Shown: positions 36,601 through 48,424 of the stretch, in pieces
Layout of the letters: each line of letters starts with the position of its first letter
How positions within the stretch are numbered: position 1 is the stretch's first letter
Assembly: GCA_035235625.1 (NCBI GenBank)
Contig: CP141142.1
Location: 34,668,995-34,732,994 of the forward strand
DNA length: 64,000 nucleotides
From: Saururus chinensis
Lineage: Eukaryota; Streptophyta; Magnoliopsida; Piperales; Saururaceae
Direction: 5' to 3'
The notes under the pieces: model-generated
Databases searched by the model: none
Told to the model about the DNA's origin: nothing
Seen by the model: only the letters and a program-made list of their open reading frames with translations
Made by a program: the position numbers and the translations under genes

Positions 36601-39600
36601 CTAATTCATGTATAATTGAAGGATAATAAATAAGGTATTTTCATGTATAATTTTGTAATTGATTATTAATTCAAGCCAGAAGCTCTTTGCATACTAGAAT
36701 ATATTATAAGTAGTTGGATATATTGATTATCTGGTTGTAAATACCTTCTCTTGGGGGAAAATGCCTGATGTGTTCCAATGTGGAACACAACTGTACCTTG
36801 GCCAAGTTAAGGAGAAAGGAGGGAAGGAAGAAGAAGAGAAGGGAAAATGATTTCAATTGCAAGATGAAGAAGATGGCTTCACGCCACTTACAAATAAAGG
36901 CTGTAGGGCCTGGCACACACCCCTAGGTGGGACAGCCCACCATCAGTGGGCCCCTAATCCCGCCCCATACAATCAATCCCTGATTACACTCAATCCATTC
37001 CGCGATTACATCCCCAATCAATGCTAAACATAAATCATAACCTACAACTGTAACAATGAAAGACTTATACGCCTTCAAGGCCTACCGACACTAAATAGTA
37101 AGGGCAGTGGTGAGATGAATTGAGTGTAATCAGGGATTGATTGTATGGGGCGGGATTAGGGGCCAGCTGATGGCCGGCTAGCCCACCTAGGGGTACGTGC
37201 CAGGCACTAGGGCCTTTATTTGCTAGTGGCGTGAAGCCATCTTCATCTTGCAATTGAAATCATTTTCCCTTCTCTTCCCCTTAACTCGGCCAAGGTACCG
37301 TTGTGTTCTGCTTTGGAACACATCATTGGTATCAAAGCCTTGACACTTGACAATGGCAGGAGGCAAGCAAGTGGCAGGACACAACAATGCCTGCAGAACT
37401 TGGAGAGATTTTATTGCTGCAAACATTTGATGGAAGAGTCTTGGATCTGGAAGATACCATATAAGTGATTGTAGGACTGAGATTTTACTTTCCTGTTATA
37501 AATGGTGTGGATTGTTGGGTAAAAAAAAACCATTTAGATAATATGTATTTATTTATTTATTTACCTGAGGTCGTGCAAATGCGTCACCCCGTGGGTACAA
37601 ATTATGTTCACTCTCCCACTTGGGAAGATGGTATAACAGCTCTCCTCTGGTTTGTGCGATGGATGAGAACATTGAGATCGATGAGTGAGAAATTATTAGG
37701 GATTGTGTTAGAGATAATGGGCTCATTAATTAGAGCTTATGGATAGCTTGAATGGTGATAAATTTGAGATAAATCTGGATAAAATGGTTGGGCAATGTGG
37801 ACATTGCTAATGGAGCCCATTAGAAAATTCTTGGTGACTTGAAGATGCTTCTAGAAGAAAGTAGGAAAGCTGAAAGGGAGTTAGGGAAAAAAGATTTGGT
37901 GATATATGAATAGGATGTATAGATGATCTATAATAGGAAGGAACGGTGGAGCTGAACCTATGCCACCGACCCTTCAAATGGGATTTGCAAGTGTTTTTGT
38001 TGTTGATGATGAGGATTATGACATTAATGGTGATGTCTATAACACTAATGATGATGATGGTGCTGATCATGATTGTGATGTTGTAGGTGTTATTAAGTTC
38101 TGTTCTTAATAATGTTATTATTTGAAAATGTGATGTTCTGCAGCTTCTGGAGACGATGATTAAAAACTGTGGTGATTATCTACATCTTCAAGTTGCTGAG
38201 CGCAATATTCTTCAGGAAATGATCAAAATTGTAAAAAAGAAGGTAAACAGTTTCTATATTGTCATTCTTTATGTCAAGATATTGTATGAGATATTATATG
38301 GTTGTTCCCCTATTGTATACACCCATCATCCCACTTTAATAGTACATATTAAAAAATTAAATGTGGACAGAGGGAGTAGCTGTTTGCTTGTTGTATATTC
38401 TAAATTATCTTTATCGAAACAATAGAACTAATAGTTTGAAGACTAAATTCTTATGAGACCAATACGACATTTGATTGTTGCAAAATGCTGTGACCCATAA
38501 TTGGTGGATTGCGGGGATACACAAGCAGAACTTTGGAATAGGGAAATGCCATTCTTGTTTTACTCTTCTTTTCCATCGGAATAGACTGACCTATGGTGTG
38601 TAGGCATGCTAAAAGTTTCTAGTGCTTACTTTTTTTTGGAAAGGTATAACAGTAAATAAATTATATTTCTTTCCCTTGAAGTAAGGGTAATTTATATTGA
38701 ATGGATGAATATGAATCACTCTAGATTCGACAGTCTTTTTATATGTTCCAACCGTGTTTATCCTTGTTTTGAAAGTGTTTGATTATTGAAGGTTTCTCAT
38801 ATTTTCCCTTTCTACCTATATGCATGGTTGTGTATCCTAATGAGTGAGTTTATGGGTGCTTCTTTGCAGACTGATATGCAGGTCAGGGATAAAATTTTGA
38901 TGCTGTTAGACTCTTGGCAAGAGGCATTTGGAGGCCCTAATGGAAGATATCCTCAATATTACTGGGCATATGATGAACTGAGGGTAGGCCTTCTCTCTCT
39001 CTCTCTCTCATGGTACAATTTATTGAAATTTGTAGCAAGCATGTGTATTTTGTGTTACAGGTAAATGCTATTTTTAACATTCATGTAGCAACAAGTGTTA
39101 GTTTTGAAAATGTGTCCTGACTGTTGTCAACATACTAAATTACTGCATAAATTTTTATTATTCTGAATATTAGATGCTTCCTATGTAAAGTAATGGAAAG
39201 GTACAATATTCTTCTGTTTTGATTAAGAAAGTTCTGCATAAAAAAATTTGACGTACTTCAGTTTCTGATTGAATTATAGAGATATGGAGTTGAGTTCCCA
39301 CAGCGTTTACCTGATGCTGCTCCCATATTCACTCCTCCTGTAACACATCCTCCTGCTAGACATTTGGTAGCAGGCTCCGGAATGCCTAGCAATGCTACTT
39401 TGAGACTTGATGAGGCTATGGCATCTGAAATGGAAAGCTTAAGGTAAAATTTCTTTCCGCTTAGCTCTCTTGCTCTAACTTCTAGTACTTCCCTGTTTAG
39501 CAATCCTACATATTTATTTTCCATTTTTCTAATTTAAAAATTGATCTTGGTTTTATCAGTTTATCAAGTTTAGATTCTTTCCGGAGCGTCATGGAACTGT

Positions 39601-42600
39601 TTGCTGACATGCTGCAAGCTGTTAACCCGAATGATAAAGAGGTACACTTCTATGCTGCTGTCATTAAGTTTTATATTTTCTAGTTTTCTTGTGATTGTTC
39701 TTGAAATCACTTAGACTTTTTAAGATCTTTGCTGTTTTTTCTTACAGAGTTTTCCACTTGTTGTCTAAAGCTGCTTAAATGGTATTAATGAACTAGTCTT
39801 GTAGGTTATGGGAATTGTAGGTGGTGGCATATGATCCGTTAGCACATATTATAATTTTCTTGACAGTATGCCTTCTGTCATTGCCGCCCTGTAATATGCC
39901 ATGAATTCTTGTAATTAAACATGATTTTTTTCCGATATTCACAGGAGTGAGTTGTTGCTAATGTGCATCTATGCAATGCATGATAAGGGGATGACATGAA
40001 ATCTCTGAACTAGTTGCAGATTTGTGGGGAAAGCACTAGTGGTCTTTTAAAATTGACTAATGTTGGCAAGTGCCAATGCTATAAATAGGCTCACTATTTT
40101 ATGTTGCTTTCGTTTAATCCTCTTCTTGAAATTTGTAAATTTTTTTTTTCATGTTTTTACTTGGAAGCATTTTCTTGTGAGCTCTATTAGGAAAGATGAC
40201 CCCGGGCCTGCTAAAACCATTAATTAATTGCCTAAGGAATAGCCTGAAGGAGAAAGACATTCAATTTGTTTGTCTGACATTCTTACGAAAAATGGAAAAA
40301 ATTGACTTCTGGCCAGACTGTGATTTTAGTTAGAATGATAATTGAAGCACTCCCTTATTTTGTTTTTAATTAAATGTTGGATTGTTAGTCATCTATACTA
40401 CTCCCTCCGTCTGGTATAAAGTGTCTGGGTCAGTTCATTTTGGTTTTTTAATCCAGACACTTTTTACTGGACTGAGGGAGGATGTTACAATGGGAAGTAA
40501 AAGTCCAATTTATATGGGCAAAAAATATATAGTTCATAGTCACTAAAGTAACTGCTGTAAGATTTAAGGCTCAGAAAAAATAGGGCAGCAATTATTGTGA
40601 AGTTTTTTTCCTTTTTTTTCCATTAATAGAGATAGTTCATAGTCACTAAAGTAACTGCTGTAAGATTCAAGTCTTAGAAAAATCAGGGCAACAATTATTG
40701 TGAAGTAATTTTCTTTTTTCACCTAATAGTGAAATAGTATTTCCCGATTATTGATGTCTGCAGTGACGAATTTGAACTCTTTAACAGGTCTTTTTTCATA
40801 GCCCATCTTACAACCATAGTAATTGATTTAACAAAAATGGCTGGGTCATTAGCTTGGGGAAATTGGGAATCTTTAGATGCACGGATGGAATATATTTGTA
40901 TATTTAAATTGCAATGCAAGAGTTACAAACATTTATGTTGTCTCTCATGTAGGCTGTTAAGGATGAAGTCATTGCGGATCTTGCTAGCCAGTGTCGTTCC
41001 AATCAGACAAAGCTTATGCAGTTACTAAGTTCAACAGGGTAAAAGTAGTTGGACATCTTTTTTTTGTCTTTCTCTTATATGATTTCACTTAAGCTGCCAA
41101 CTTCATGTGTTATAGTCTGTTTAGTGGTCTAAATAGTGGAGGGATATATTACACTAAAAAAGATCATTATGCACAGTTTTGAACACGATGCATTTGTTAA
41201 TGCTGATCATCTGGGTTTATGGGAATTCTAGCTTTCAATAGACTAGAATTAGATAAAAATGGGTGATAGATATTGGGTGTTCAACATCCCTAGTCCTTTG
41301 GATGGCGAAGGTGGCAAAGTTTATGACTTATGGAGATATTTATTTGTTTATTTCTCACGGATAGATTCTTCTTAAAATTTAATTTTTCTTCTGGGTGTAT
41401 TTTGATTTTCGAAAGCTTATTTACCATGAAAAGTTTAAAAATACCCTTTTTATGAATAATAGTTCTCAAGCGAAATAAGATATCCATGGATACGGGTTTC
41501 TCCATTTAATAAAGGTTGGAGCATTGCCATGAAGAGACTGGCAGATGCTGGATGGCTTGGGGGCTTGTGAGTGGAGGGACATAGAGAGGTAGAAGACAGG
41601 GCTGTACGAGGTGTAGTAGAGGGAGCAGTCGTGATGTTGGGAGATGGCTGACAGTAGACAGTGTGGCAAACAGTGACAATGGACAGTGTGGCAAACAGTG
41701 ACAATGGACAGTGTGGAAGACAGTAATGGCAGAGGCATCGGGACTGGACGGCAACATGGATTGCAAGATCAGTGGCAACAAAGATGCATGGAAAACAATG
41801 ATGGCACAGCATATTGCAAGGTGATAACACTCTTAGGGAGGAGGGGAGAGAGTTTTCCTCGGAAAATATGTTTTTGGAGGGTAGGTTATCTGTGAGACCT
41901 GCTTTTCCACATTTTCAGAGGATTGTTAAACTTTTTCTCGGGTGCTTTCTTTTCAAACCCTTGTCCTTGGTAAAAAATCTATGATTAGAAAACTTGTTTT
42001 TAGCAGGTGTTTTCCGAAATTTCTAACCCGTCCTGTATGTTATTTATTGTGTAAAAGAAAGTAAAAAATGTAACGATCTAGCAAATAGTAAGCTCCCTTG
42101 AAATGTAGCATTTTTTAGGGGAAAAGTATCCTCCAGCTCCAGGAGGCTACTTTTCCTCTTGGTTGACGCACAAGCGTCATCAGATCTCAATTGACAGGTC
42201 TAACACATCACAAAAAGTAAAAAAGAGAAAAAACTTTCAGAGTGGAGGAGCATCCCTTACCCCCGGTGATTTGGCAGCAAGCTCAGGCCAGGGCAGAGGG
42301 TGCTGGATGCTTGGCGCTCTATTTTATTTATGTGCCTATTTAAAATCACATGTAGGGACCTAAAAATGTGTATTTATTTTTGCGGCTATTTGAAAATTTG
42401 AAATCCTTGGGTTTGATGCAAAAGAAGTTATTTCTGCGGGACATTTAACCTTTGTATGTTTCTGTCTATACATATGACTTCAGTAGCTCATTTGAAATTC
42501 TGTGTGGATGCAAACATTATTTGGTGGATATTGGACAGGGATGAGGAGCTCCTTGGACAAGGCCTTGAATTAAATGACAATATACAAAGTTTGCTTGCAA

Positions 42601-43879
42601 AGCATGATGCTATAGCATCTGGATCCCCTCTGCCCCTTGAAATGACCAATGTTGGCTCTAGACCTGGCACTCCAGCTACACTAGTACCAAGTGAATTGCC
42701 CACAGAAGCAGTTAATAAGGATGCTCAAGCTAATGGAACCATTGTTCCTGTTTCTGTTGCAAATGATCCATTGGAAGAAGATGACGAGGATGATGAATTT
42801 GCACAATTGGCCCGCAGGTTAATCATGACTGTATATTAATAGATTCAATTCAGTTACTATTTCCATGAACCAGCTCAGGGGCTGTGTATAACTTGTTTTT
42901 TTGTTTTCCCAGGCCTTCAAAAATTAGTTCTGTCCCTCCCCAGAGCACAGGTTCTAGTAATCAAGTTGGAGCCACTGACTCAACTTCTGATCCAAACAAG
43001 GCATTGGCTTTGCCAGACCCGCCAACTCCGGTGCGGACTGCCACAAAAGAACAAGATATGATCGACCTGCTAAGCATTACGTTGTCTACAAATACTCCGT
43101 CACCACCTCATACCCCTCTTACACCTCTTGCTACGGCAACCCAGACAGGGCATCAAGTGCCGGTTTCCCCTTCAGCTCATGGGTATCCGTCTATCTCCCA
43201 GCCTTACCCAGTAAACCATTCTCAAGTACCCTATAACAGTTATGTAGCCCCATGGGCCCAGTCATCTGGACCCCCTCAAGCTCAATTTCAACCCCAATCG
43301 CAACTTCAATCCCAATCGCAACCTCAATTTCAATCCCAACCTCAACCTCAATTGCAACCCCATTCCCAACCCCAGTTTCAACCCCCATCACAACCTTTAC
43401 AGTCCCAATTTCAGTACCCTCAGTATTCATCCATGTACCCACCACCTCCATGGGCAATCCCTTCCACCCCTGGCTATAATGTGGCACCTTCAAATCCTTA
43501 TCACTCGTCCCTATCCAATAGCTCCCAGATGCCTGCGAATGCAGCTAGACCATTGCAACAGTTTAATTCTTTTGGATCAAAAGGAAATAATGCAACCACT
43601 TATGGCGAAGCTCAATTGAGTCGAAGTTTAGGTTCACTGCAGCAGTTAAACTCCAATTTAAAGATAAGTGGTGCTTCTGCATCACCAGGTGAAGCAGAAA
43701 GAAATCCCAAATCAAGGCCTGGTGGGACTGTGGCTGGACAAAAGCCTTTTATCCCTTCTTACAGATTATTTGAAGATTTGATTGATGTAAGAAATCCAGA
43801 TGGATTGAAGACAAGTGCAGCAGCCCCCACAAGTTTGGCGGGTTCATCTGGCCAAAGCATGCTTGGTGGAAGAAAATGA
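33669..43879 (+). CDS. TOL: TOM1-like protein (VHS-GAT), nine exons
   Basis: Exons joined by GT-AG introns with consistent phase: 33669-33775, 34788-34866, 38144-38242, 38870-38983, 39280-39443, 39560-39641, 40953-41038, 42539-42817, 42913-43879. They give 658 codons and a TGA stop. Residues 1-~145 form a VHS domain: [62 protein letters not shown] and [12 protein letters not shown]. Residues ~172-275 form a GAT domain ([58 protein letters not shown]), followed by an acidic [15 protein letters not shown]. The tail is Pro/Gln-rich (~425-475) and ends [11 protein letters not shown]...SMLGGRK, as in Arabidopsis TOL6/TOL9. The family acts as ESCRT-0-like ubiquitin receptors at plasma membrane and endosomes, sorting ubiquitinated cargo to the vacuole. 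Length is close to TOL6/9 (~670 aa). Splice sites are my reading, not transcript evidence. Introns 2 and 6 carry transposon insertions. Confidence 0.92.
33928..33944. repeat. poly-G17 in intron 1
   Basis: Run of 17 G in the first intron of the TOM1-like gene; prone to length error. Confidence 0.95.
36766..36998 (-). mobile_element. LTR-like arm (left) of intron-2 inverted repeat
   Basis: In the minus sense it runs from GAATGGATTGAGTGTAATCA to TTGGAACACATCA. It is about 90% identical, by eye, to the right arm at 37116-37325, with differences such as an extra CTT-rich insertion. It lies in the antisense orientation relative to that arm, within intron 2 of the TOM1-like gene. Confidence 0.8.
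37116..37325 (+). mobile_element. LTR-like arm (right) with adjacent primer binding site
   Basis: The arm contains TGTAATCAGGGATTGATTG and ends GGAACACATCA. It is followed at once by TTGGTATCAAAGCC (37326-37339), a near match to the initiator-Met tRNA primer binding site TGGTATCAGAGC of plant LTR elements. A short frame starting ATGGCAGGAGGC follows at about 37352. This identifies the arm as a 5' LTR of a small or truncated retroelement. Confidence 0.75.
37326..37339 (+). other. retroelement primer binding site (tRNA-iMet type)
   Basis: TTGGTATCAAAGCC directly follows the LTR-like arm; one base differs from the usual TGGTATCAGAGCC. Confidence 0.7.
40401..40480. mobile_element. short Stowaway-like MITE in intron 6
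   Basis: 80 bp beginning CTCCCTCCGTCTGGTATAAA and ending TTTACTGGACTGAGGGAG. The arms pair over about 30 bp. TA precedes it (40399-40400) but GA follows, so the right target copy is mutated or lost. Confidence 0.75.
40529..40706. repeat. 103-bp tandem duplication in intron 6
   Basis: ATAGTTCATAGTCACTAAAG and the next ~70 bases recur at 40632 with a few changes. A local duplication after which the copies have diverged. Confidence 0.9.
41655..41735. repeat. ~25-bp tandem repeat in intron 7
   Basis: GACAGTGTGGCAAACAGTGA and following bases are repeated about three times. The apparent minus-strand ORFs (41450-41830) reflect this repeat and are not supported as genes. Confidence 0.85.
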
Positions 43880-44140
43880 GGTTTCACCTTGCATGCCCCA
43901 CTTCTGCCGAGTCTGCTCAAACTCCTTGTGAATGTGTACAATAGTCAGTATGTATTTAAGTGTTCTAGCTTAACATGTATGTACATGGCAAAATTATTAT
44001 TTTTTGTACATGATTTGTCCCAAGGATTTCGTTTTCCTTTTATTGAGTTGGTGGCTTTCATGAATTGCTTGTTCAGAACTGAATTCTTTTCCCCCTAAGT
44101 TTTATGTCAATGTAAGATGCATCTTCTAATTTGATTCAAT
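43880..44140 (+). other. 3' UTR of the TOM1-like gene
   Basis: Sequence after the stop is conserved in the broken duplicate at 59938-60174 (e.g. GTGTACAATAGTCAGTATGT), which supports it as transcribed or at least co-duplicated. The poly(A) site was not determined. Confidence 0.55.
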
Positions 44141-44987
44141 ATGCACTGGTGAGTATGATCACAGGCTTAGTATTTCCTAAGTTAAAATCCGAATTGGCAA
44201 GCCAGCCTTAATTAGGCCTAAGTGACAAAGTACATGTTTGATATGTGTACAAGATATTTGTTCCTCTTGTTCCATTATATGCCGTAATAATTGTGTTTTT
44301 TTAATAATACTTGTTTTTATTGTTTAATATTTTTTTTCGTATAATATGCATTTTTTCTGTATGATATGTATTTTTCTCGTTTATTTTAGGTTACATAATC
44401 TTATAAATACTTCTACTCTAAAAAAATTTAGTTTTTTATTTTTGATCTATTTTTTATAATTAATTTTTTTTATTTCTGCATATATTTTACATTCTTCTGT
44501 ATTTTTTGTTTTTTGCCATTTTTATCCATACACCCTTAGGCTCTGTCATATTATTGCCCGTATTGTCAATTTAGAATCAGGTTGGTTGTATCTCTCCCAG
44601 ATGTAGGAGAAGTTCCAGGGTGTCGGCGTAGCCTAAAGTAAGGGTGTGAATCCTACCTATAAAAAACAATTGAATACTGAATTATCAGAGGGTGAATGGG
44701 AGCTTCTCTAAACGGTAAGTTGTAAATCTACGGAACAATGACGGAACTGTAAAGTGTAAACTAGGCCTTGCTCCATGGTAACTGCTTTCTCATTAAAAAC
44801 TGCATACAAATCCCTTGAACTTTCTTCCCCCTGTGTTTTTATTTACGCAATTTATGGAAATACTATGGCCGCGCAATTCTGATCAATATGATGTTTGTTG
44901 ACTTGCCAACCCGGAATGCTTATCTTTTTATGTACAGTGGATTCATAAAACTCAGTATTCAGGTATCAGTCTTCGGTATCATCTTCA
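44141..44987. other. intergenic and presumed UGT promoter
   Basis: AT-rich spacer between the two intact genes. No repeat or clear TATA box could be assigned with confidence. Confidence 0.45.
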
Positions 44988-46421
44988 ATGGCGTCTGAAG
45001 TCAGAGGCCGGGAGCATGTTCTAATGCTCCCTTTCATGGCGCAGGGCCATCTCAGGCCATTTATGGCGTTGGCCAAATTGATTGATCAGCAGTTCCAATA
45101 CACTGTGACCTTGATCAGCACTCCTCTCAACATCCAGAAGCTCCAGTCAACCCTTCCCCCAGGCACCTCCATACGCCTCCAGTCTCTTCCCTTCAACAGC
45201 TCCGATCATGGCCTTCCCCCTGACTGCGAGAACACCGACTCCGCACCACCCGACTTCTTTTCTCGCATCGTAGAAGCTGCACAGTCACTTCAGCCTGAGC
45301 TTGAACGCCTCATTTCAGATATCATAAACAGAGAAGGTTGTCGTCCGGTTTGCTTGATCTCTGACGAATTGACATCCTGGTCTGTGGAGAGTGCAATTAA
45401 GTTCGGTGTGTACCACACCATATTGATCAACTCCGGTGCCTATGGTACTGCTCTCTTCCTCTCAGTCTGGACCCAGTTGCCCCACCTGCAGACTGAATCC
45501 CATGTGTTTGAATTGCCTGACTTTCCCGGCGTGTTTCTGCATAGGACCCAGCTTGCAGAGTGTTGGGAAAATGCTGATGGGAAGGACCCCTGGTCAGTGA
45601 GCTTCCAGAAGCAATTTGAGTTTACTAAGAGGAGTGGCGGTGTTCTTGTTAATTCCGTGGAGGGGTTGGAGAAGGGTGTGTTGGATCATCTTCGGAAGAC
45701 TTACTGGAAGAAAGTTTGGGCAGTTGGTCCTTTGCTACCTCCTGCTTCAGCTGCTTCACACATGTTACCATGTTCTGAATGGCTTGATCTACACCCTCCA
45801 AGGTCAGTGCTATATATTTCTTTCGGGTCTCAGAATAGCATCCATCCATGGCAAATGGTGGAGCTAGCTAGAGGATTGGAAGCGTCCGGCCGGGCTTTCA
45901 TTTGGGTCATCAGGCCTCCGATCGGTTTTGACATGGAATCGGAATTCCGATCGGAGTGGTTGCCGGAGGGGTTCGAAGATCGGGTGGTGAACGAAAGACA
46001 GCTAGGGCTGCTGGTCAGGAGGTGGGCTCCCCAGTTGGAAATTTTGTCACATAAGTCTACTGGTGCGTTTCTTAGCCACTGTAGCTGGAACTCAATTCTG
46101 GAGAGCTTGAGCCATGGAGTGCCCATTATTAGCTGGCCTCTAGCCAATGAGCAATTCTACAATGCCAAGCTTTTGGTGGAGGTGCTTGGCGTCAGCGTGG
46201 AGATTGCCAGGGGAGTTAATCGAGCTGAGATTCGTGAGTCTGAAGTTGCCAAGATGGTTGGATTGGTGATGGATGAAAAGTCCGAGAAAGGGATGGAGAT
46301 GAGGGAAAATGCCCGGAGAATTGAAGAGGTGATGAAGAAAGCTGCTAGAGAGAGTTCTTCTATCAGAGAGTTGGAGAGCTACTTTAGTACAGCAATTTCC
46401 CAGAGAGAACCGGTTGCCTGA
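44988..46421 (+). CDS. UDP-glycosyltransferase, UGT92A-like, intronless
   Basis: A 477-aa family-1 (GT1) glycosyltransferase that should transfer a sugar, probably glucose from UDP-glucose, to a small acceptor in the cytosol. The N-terminal FMAQGHLRPF contains the catalytic His21, and SDE at Asp126 is its likely partner. The C-terminal PSPG box spans residues 346-389 (WAPQLEIL...FYNAK follows), with His364, Trp367-Asn368-Ser369, Glu372 and final Glu388-Gln389; Gln at the end suits UDP-glucose. Overall wording (FNSSDHGLP, FGSQNSIHPWQM, FIWVIRPPIGF, NSILESLSHGVP) is closest to Arabidopsis UGT92A1 as I recall it. Residue 366 is Ser where HCGWNS normally has Gly. The single uninterrupted ORF has usual family length, so it looks intact. 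The acceptor is unknown. Confidence 0.93.
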   Translation: MASEVRGREHVLMLPFMAQGHLRPFMALAKLIDQQFQYTVTLISTPLNIQKLQSTLPPGTSIRLQSLPFNSSDHGLPPDCENTDSAPPDFFSRIVEAAQSLQPELERLISDIINREGCRPVCLISDELTSWSVESAIKFGVYHTILINSGAYGTALFLSVWTQLPHLQTESHVFELPDFPGVFLHRTQLAECWENADGKDPWSVSFQKQFEFTKRSGGVLVNSVEGLEKGVLDHLRKTYWKKVWAVGPLLPPASAASHMLPCSEWLDLHPPRSVLYISFGSQNSIHPWQMVELARGLEASGRAFIWVIRPPIGFDMESEFRSEWLPEGFEDRVVNERQLGLLVRRWAPQLEILSHKSTGAFLSHCSWNSILESLSHGVPIISWPLANEQFYNAKLLVEVLGVSVEIARGVNRAEIRESEVAKMVGLVMDEKSEKGMEMRENARRIEEVMKKAARESSSIRELESYFSTAISQREPVA

Positions 46422-47068
46422 CTTCTATGATTTGAACCTGGAAATATTAATTGGGGTGGTAATCGGCACCTTGTCCGATTATTATGACCTTTTTTCCTCG
46501 GGTCGAGTCCTTGTCCGACCGACACAAACATGAGCGCGGCCTGTCCATTTTGTTTGTTTGTTTTGTTTTTGAAGGATGGATACACAACATAAATAATCTT
46601 CTTTGTGTATGGGCCAAGTCCTTAATTGACCTAATCCAAGTAGTGTGCATAAATTCCAGTAGAAGCTTGCTTTGCATAGATTACCTTTTCAAATGAAAAA
46701 AACTTTTTAATCAGTCAAGCTTATGTTTTATTTTTTATTCTAATTTACTTTTGATAACAAAACCCCCGAAGGACAAGTGAAGCTTATGCTAAACGTGAAT
46801 GCAAAGGCAGACTTTTAGGTTGGATCTGTTCCAGCTTTCTTGATCAGTTATTTCCTCAAATGAACTTGATAATGGTTAGCTGATCTTGAACTTTTGTCCA
46901 TGGAAAGTTCAGATTTCAGCTCAAATAAGCTCTGGGTTGACTGTAAATGGCATCACGTGTAACAAAGGGCTCTTGCGTCTTAAAATCATGCAAGTGAGCT
47001 TGTTGCGTTTGGAGTGGCTCTTCCGACACCTATTTTGGATGAAAATGAGTGATGAAAATGCGAGCCCG
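46422..47068. other. downstream intergenic region
   Basis: Likely UGT 3' UTR followed by spacer. Several short frames without resemblance. Confidence 0.4.
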
Positions 47069-48364
47069 TGACAGGCCTAGAACGGGAGAGAGTGAATAGG
47101 CCTACCAATAAAAATTAACTCTAGATCTATCAGGCCAAACCATTCACATACAATTAGTTACCAAATTATATCTAAGAATCTAAATATGGATAGCGGAAGT
47201 AGAAAATAAATATAAGGTATGCAAGTATTCAATTTGCAAGTAAATAAATGCACAAGCACATAAAGGATTTATAGTGTGGTTTGAACATCGACAACCAAGC
47301 AACACCTACTTCCACATTCTTAAAGCAACCAATCCTAGGCACCTTTGAGATCTACTAAGTGAAGATTTTAGCTATCCCACAATCACTTACAAAATATAGT
47401 TTTCTATGGCTTGCTAATAATCGTGCATAAGCTTGAGTAAATCCTCACTCACTGTGGGTTATACAAAACCCATTTCTCTCACTAAAATGTTCTAACCATT
47501 TGGTTTACTTTATTATATAGTAATTTAAAAAGAAAATTTGAGAGCTCTTACTCTTATTGTGACGACTGGTTATTCCTACACGCTTGTTTGAATGCATTCT
47601 TCAAGTTTTTGGCCTTCCCACATCTATATTTGGATTTGACTAGATACTATGAAGTTATTGAGGCTTTTTGGATGGGGGATCTTAGGTTCCTAAGAAATGA
47701 AAGAAGCCTTGGTCAAGTAGTTACAAATATCTTTCAAAGCTCTCATAGAGAAATCTTCATGGCCATTGTCAAAGAGGAAGAAGGATGATTATGACAAATG
47801 CAAGGCTTTTACAAGGTTTGAAAGGATATGGGTATAAGCCAATAGATTTAGCTAAGAGGCTTTGGTTTCTAATGGTTTATCTAAGAAGCAAAAAACCTAA
47901 GCCAACCATGCTTGATTTCTATCCGTGGATCTCTAGAAAGAATCCATTGATGTTTTAATGAAATGAATGTTGGAAGGATACTCAAGACATGAAGCTCAAT
48001 GCTTCTCAAAACTTGTAAGACTCTTGGAGGAAGAGTTAGGAGCATTTGAGAGAGATTCTCCACCTCAAGCCCTTGCCTAACATAAGTATTTATATAGGTG
48101 GATTCATGGGCTACCTTGCCCACCGGTGGGCAATAGTGCCCATGGTTGGGAAAGAGTTCCCAAGGGTCTAATGGTGTCTTTATAAAAGTTTTTCTAAATT
48201 GAATAAGCCAAGCTATTTTCCTATGTTGCTATGGATCCTAAGAGTCAACTAAAGTGAACAAGATCATGTATTTATCTATTAAGGAACTTGGAGGATCTAT
48301 TCTCCTTTTTCTTACAAAAAAATTTACAAAAACTTGATGGAACCTTACACTTTTTAAAACTGAC
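47069..48364 (-). mobile_element. Copia-type LTR (3' LTR), minus strand
   Basis: Bounded on the minus strand by TGTCAGTTTTAAAAAGTG and GTTCTAGGCCTGTCA, 1,296 bp. Just upstream on that strand is AATGACAAAGGGGGAGATTT, the polypurine tract context typical of SIRE-type Copia elements. The LTR sequence GGCCTAGAACGGGAGAGAG with GTGAATAGGCC is likewise familiar from such LTRs. The internal region is cut off by the giant LTR starting at 48425. The ORFs inside (47588-47788, 47881-48123) have no known domain. Confidence 0.65.
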
Positions 48365-48424
48365 ACTAAAAATCTCCCCCTTTGTCATTTTCTGTGTCAT
48401 GTTTAAAAGATGCAAAAATATATT

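Noticed and set aside
38310..38385. Another Stowaway MITE in intron 3 (ends GGACAGAGGGAGTAG)
   Set aside because: Only the right terminus is convincing. No matching left terminus could be placed.
41450..41830. 126-codon minus-strand ORF in intron 7
   Set aside because: Repetitive His/Cys/Ser/Leu text from a 25-bp tandem repeat, within an intron of a gene on the other strand.
43191..43493. Minus- and plus-strand ORFs within exon 9 of the TOM1-like gene
   Set aside because: Shadows of the Pro/Gln-rich coding sequence in other frames.
45616..46147. ORFs overlapping the UGT gene in other frames
   Set aside because: Shadows of the intact UGT reading frame.
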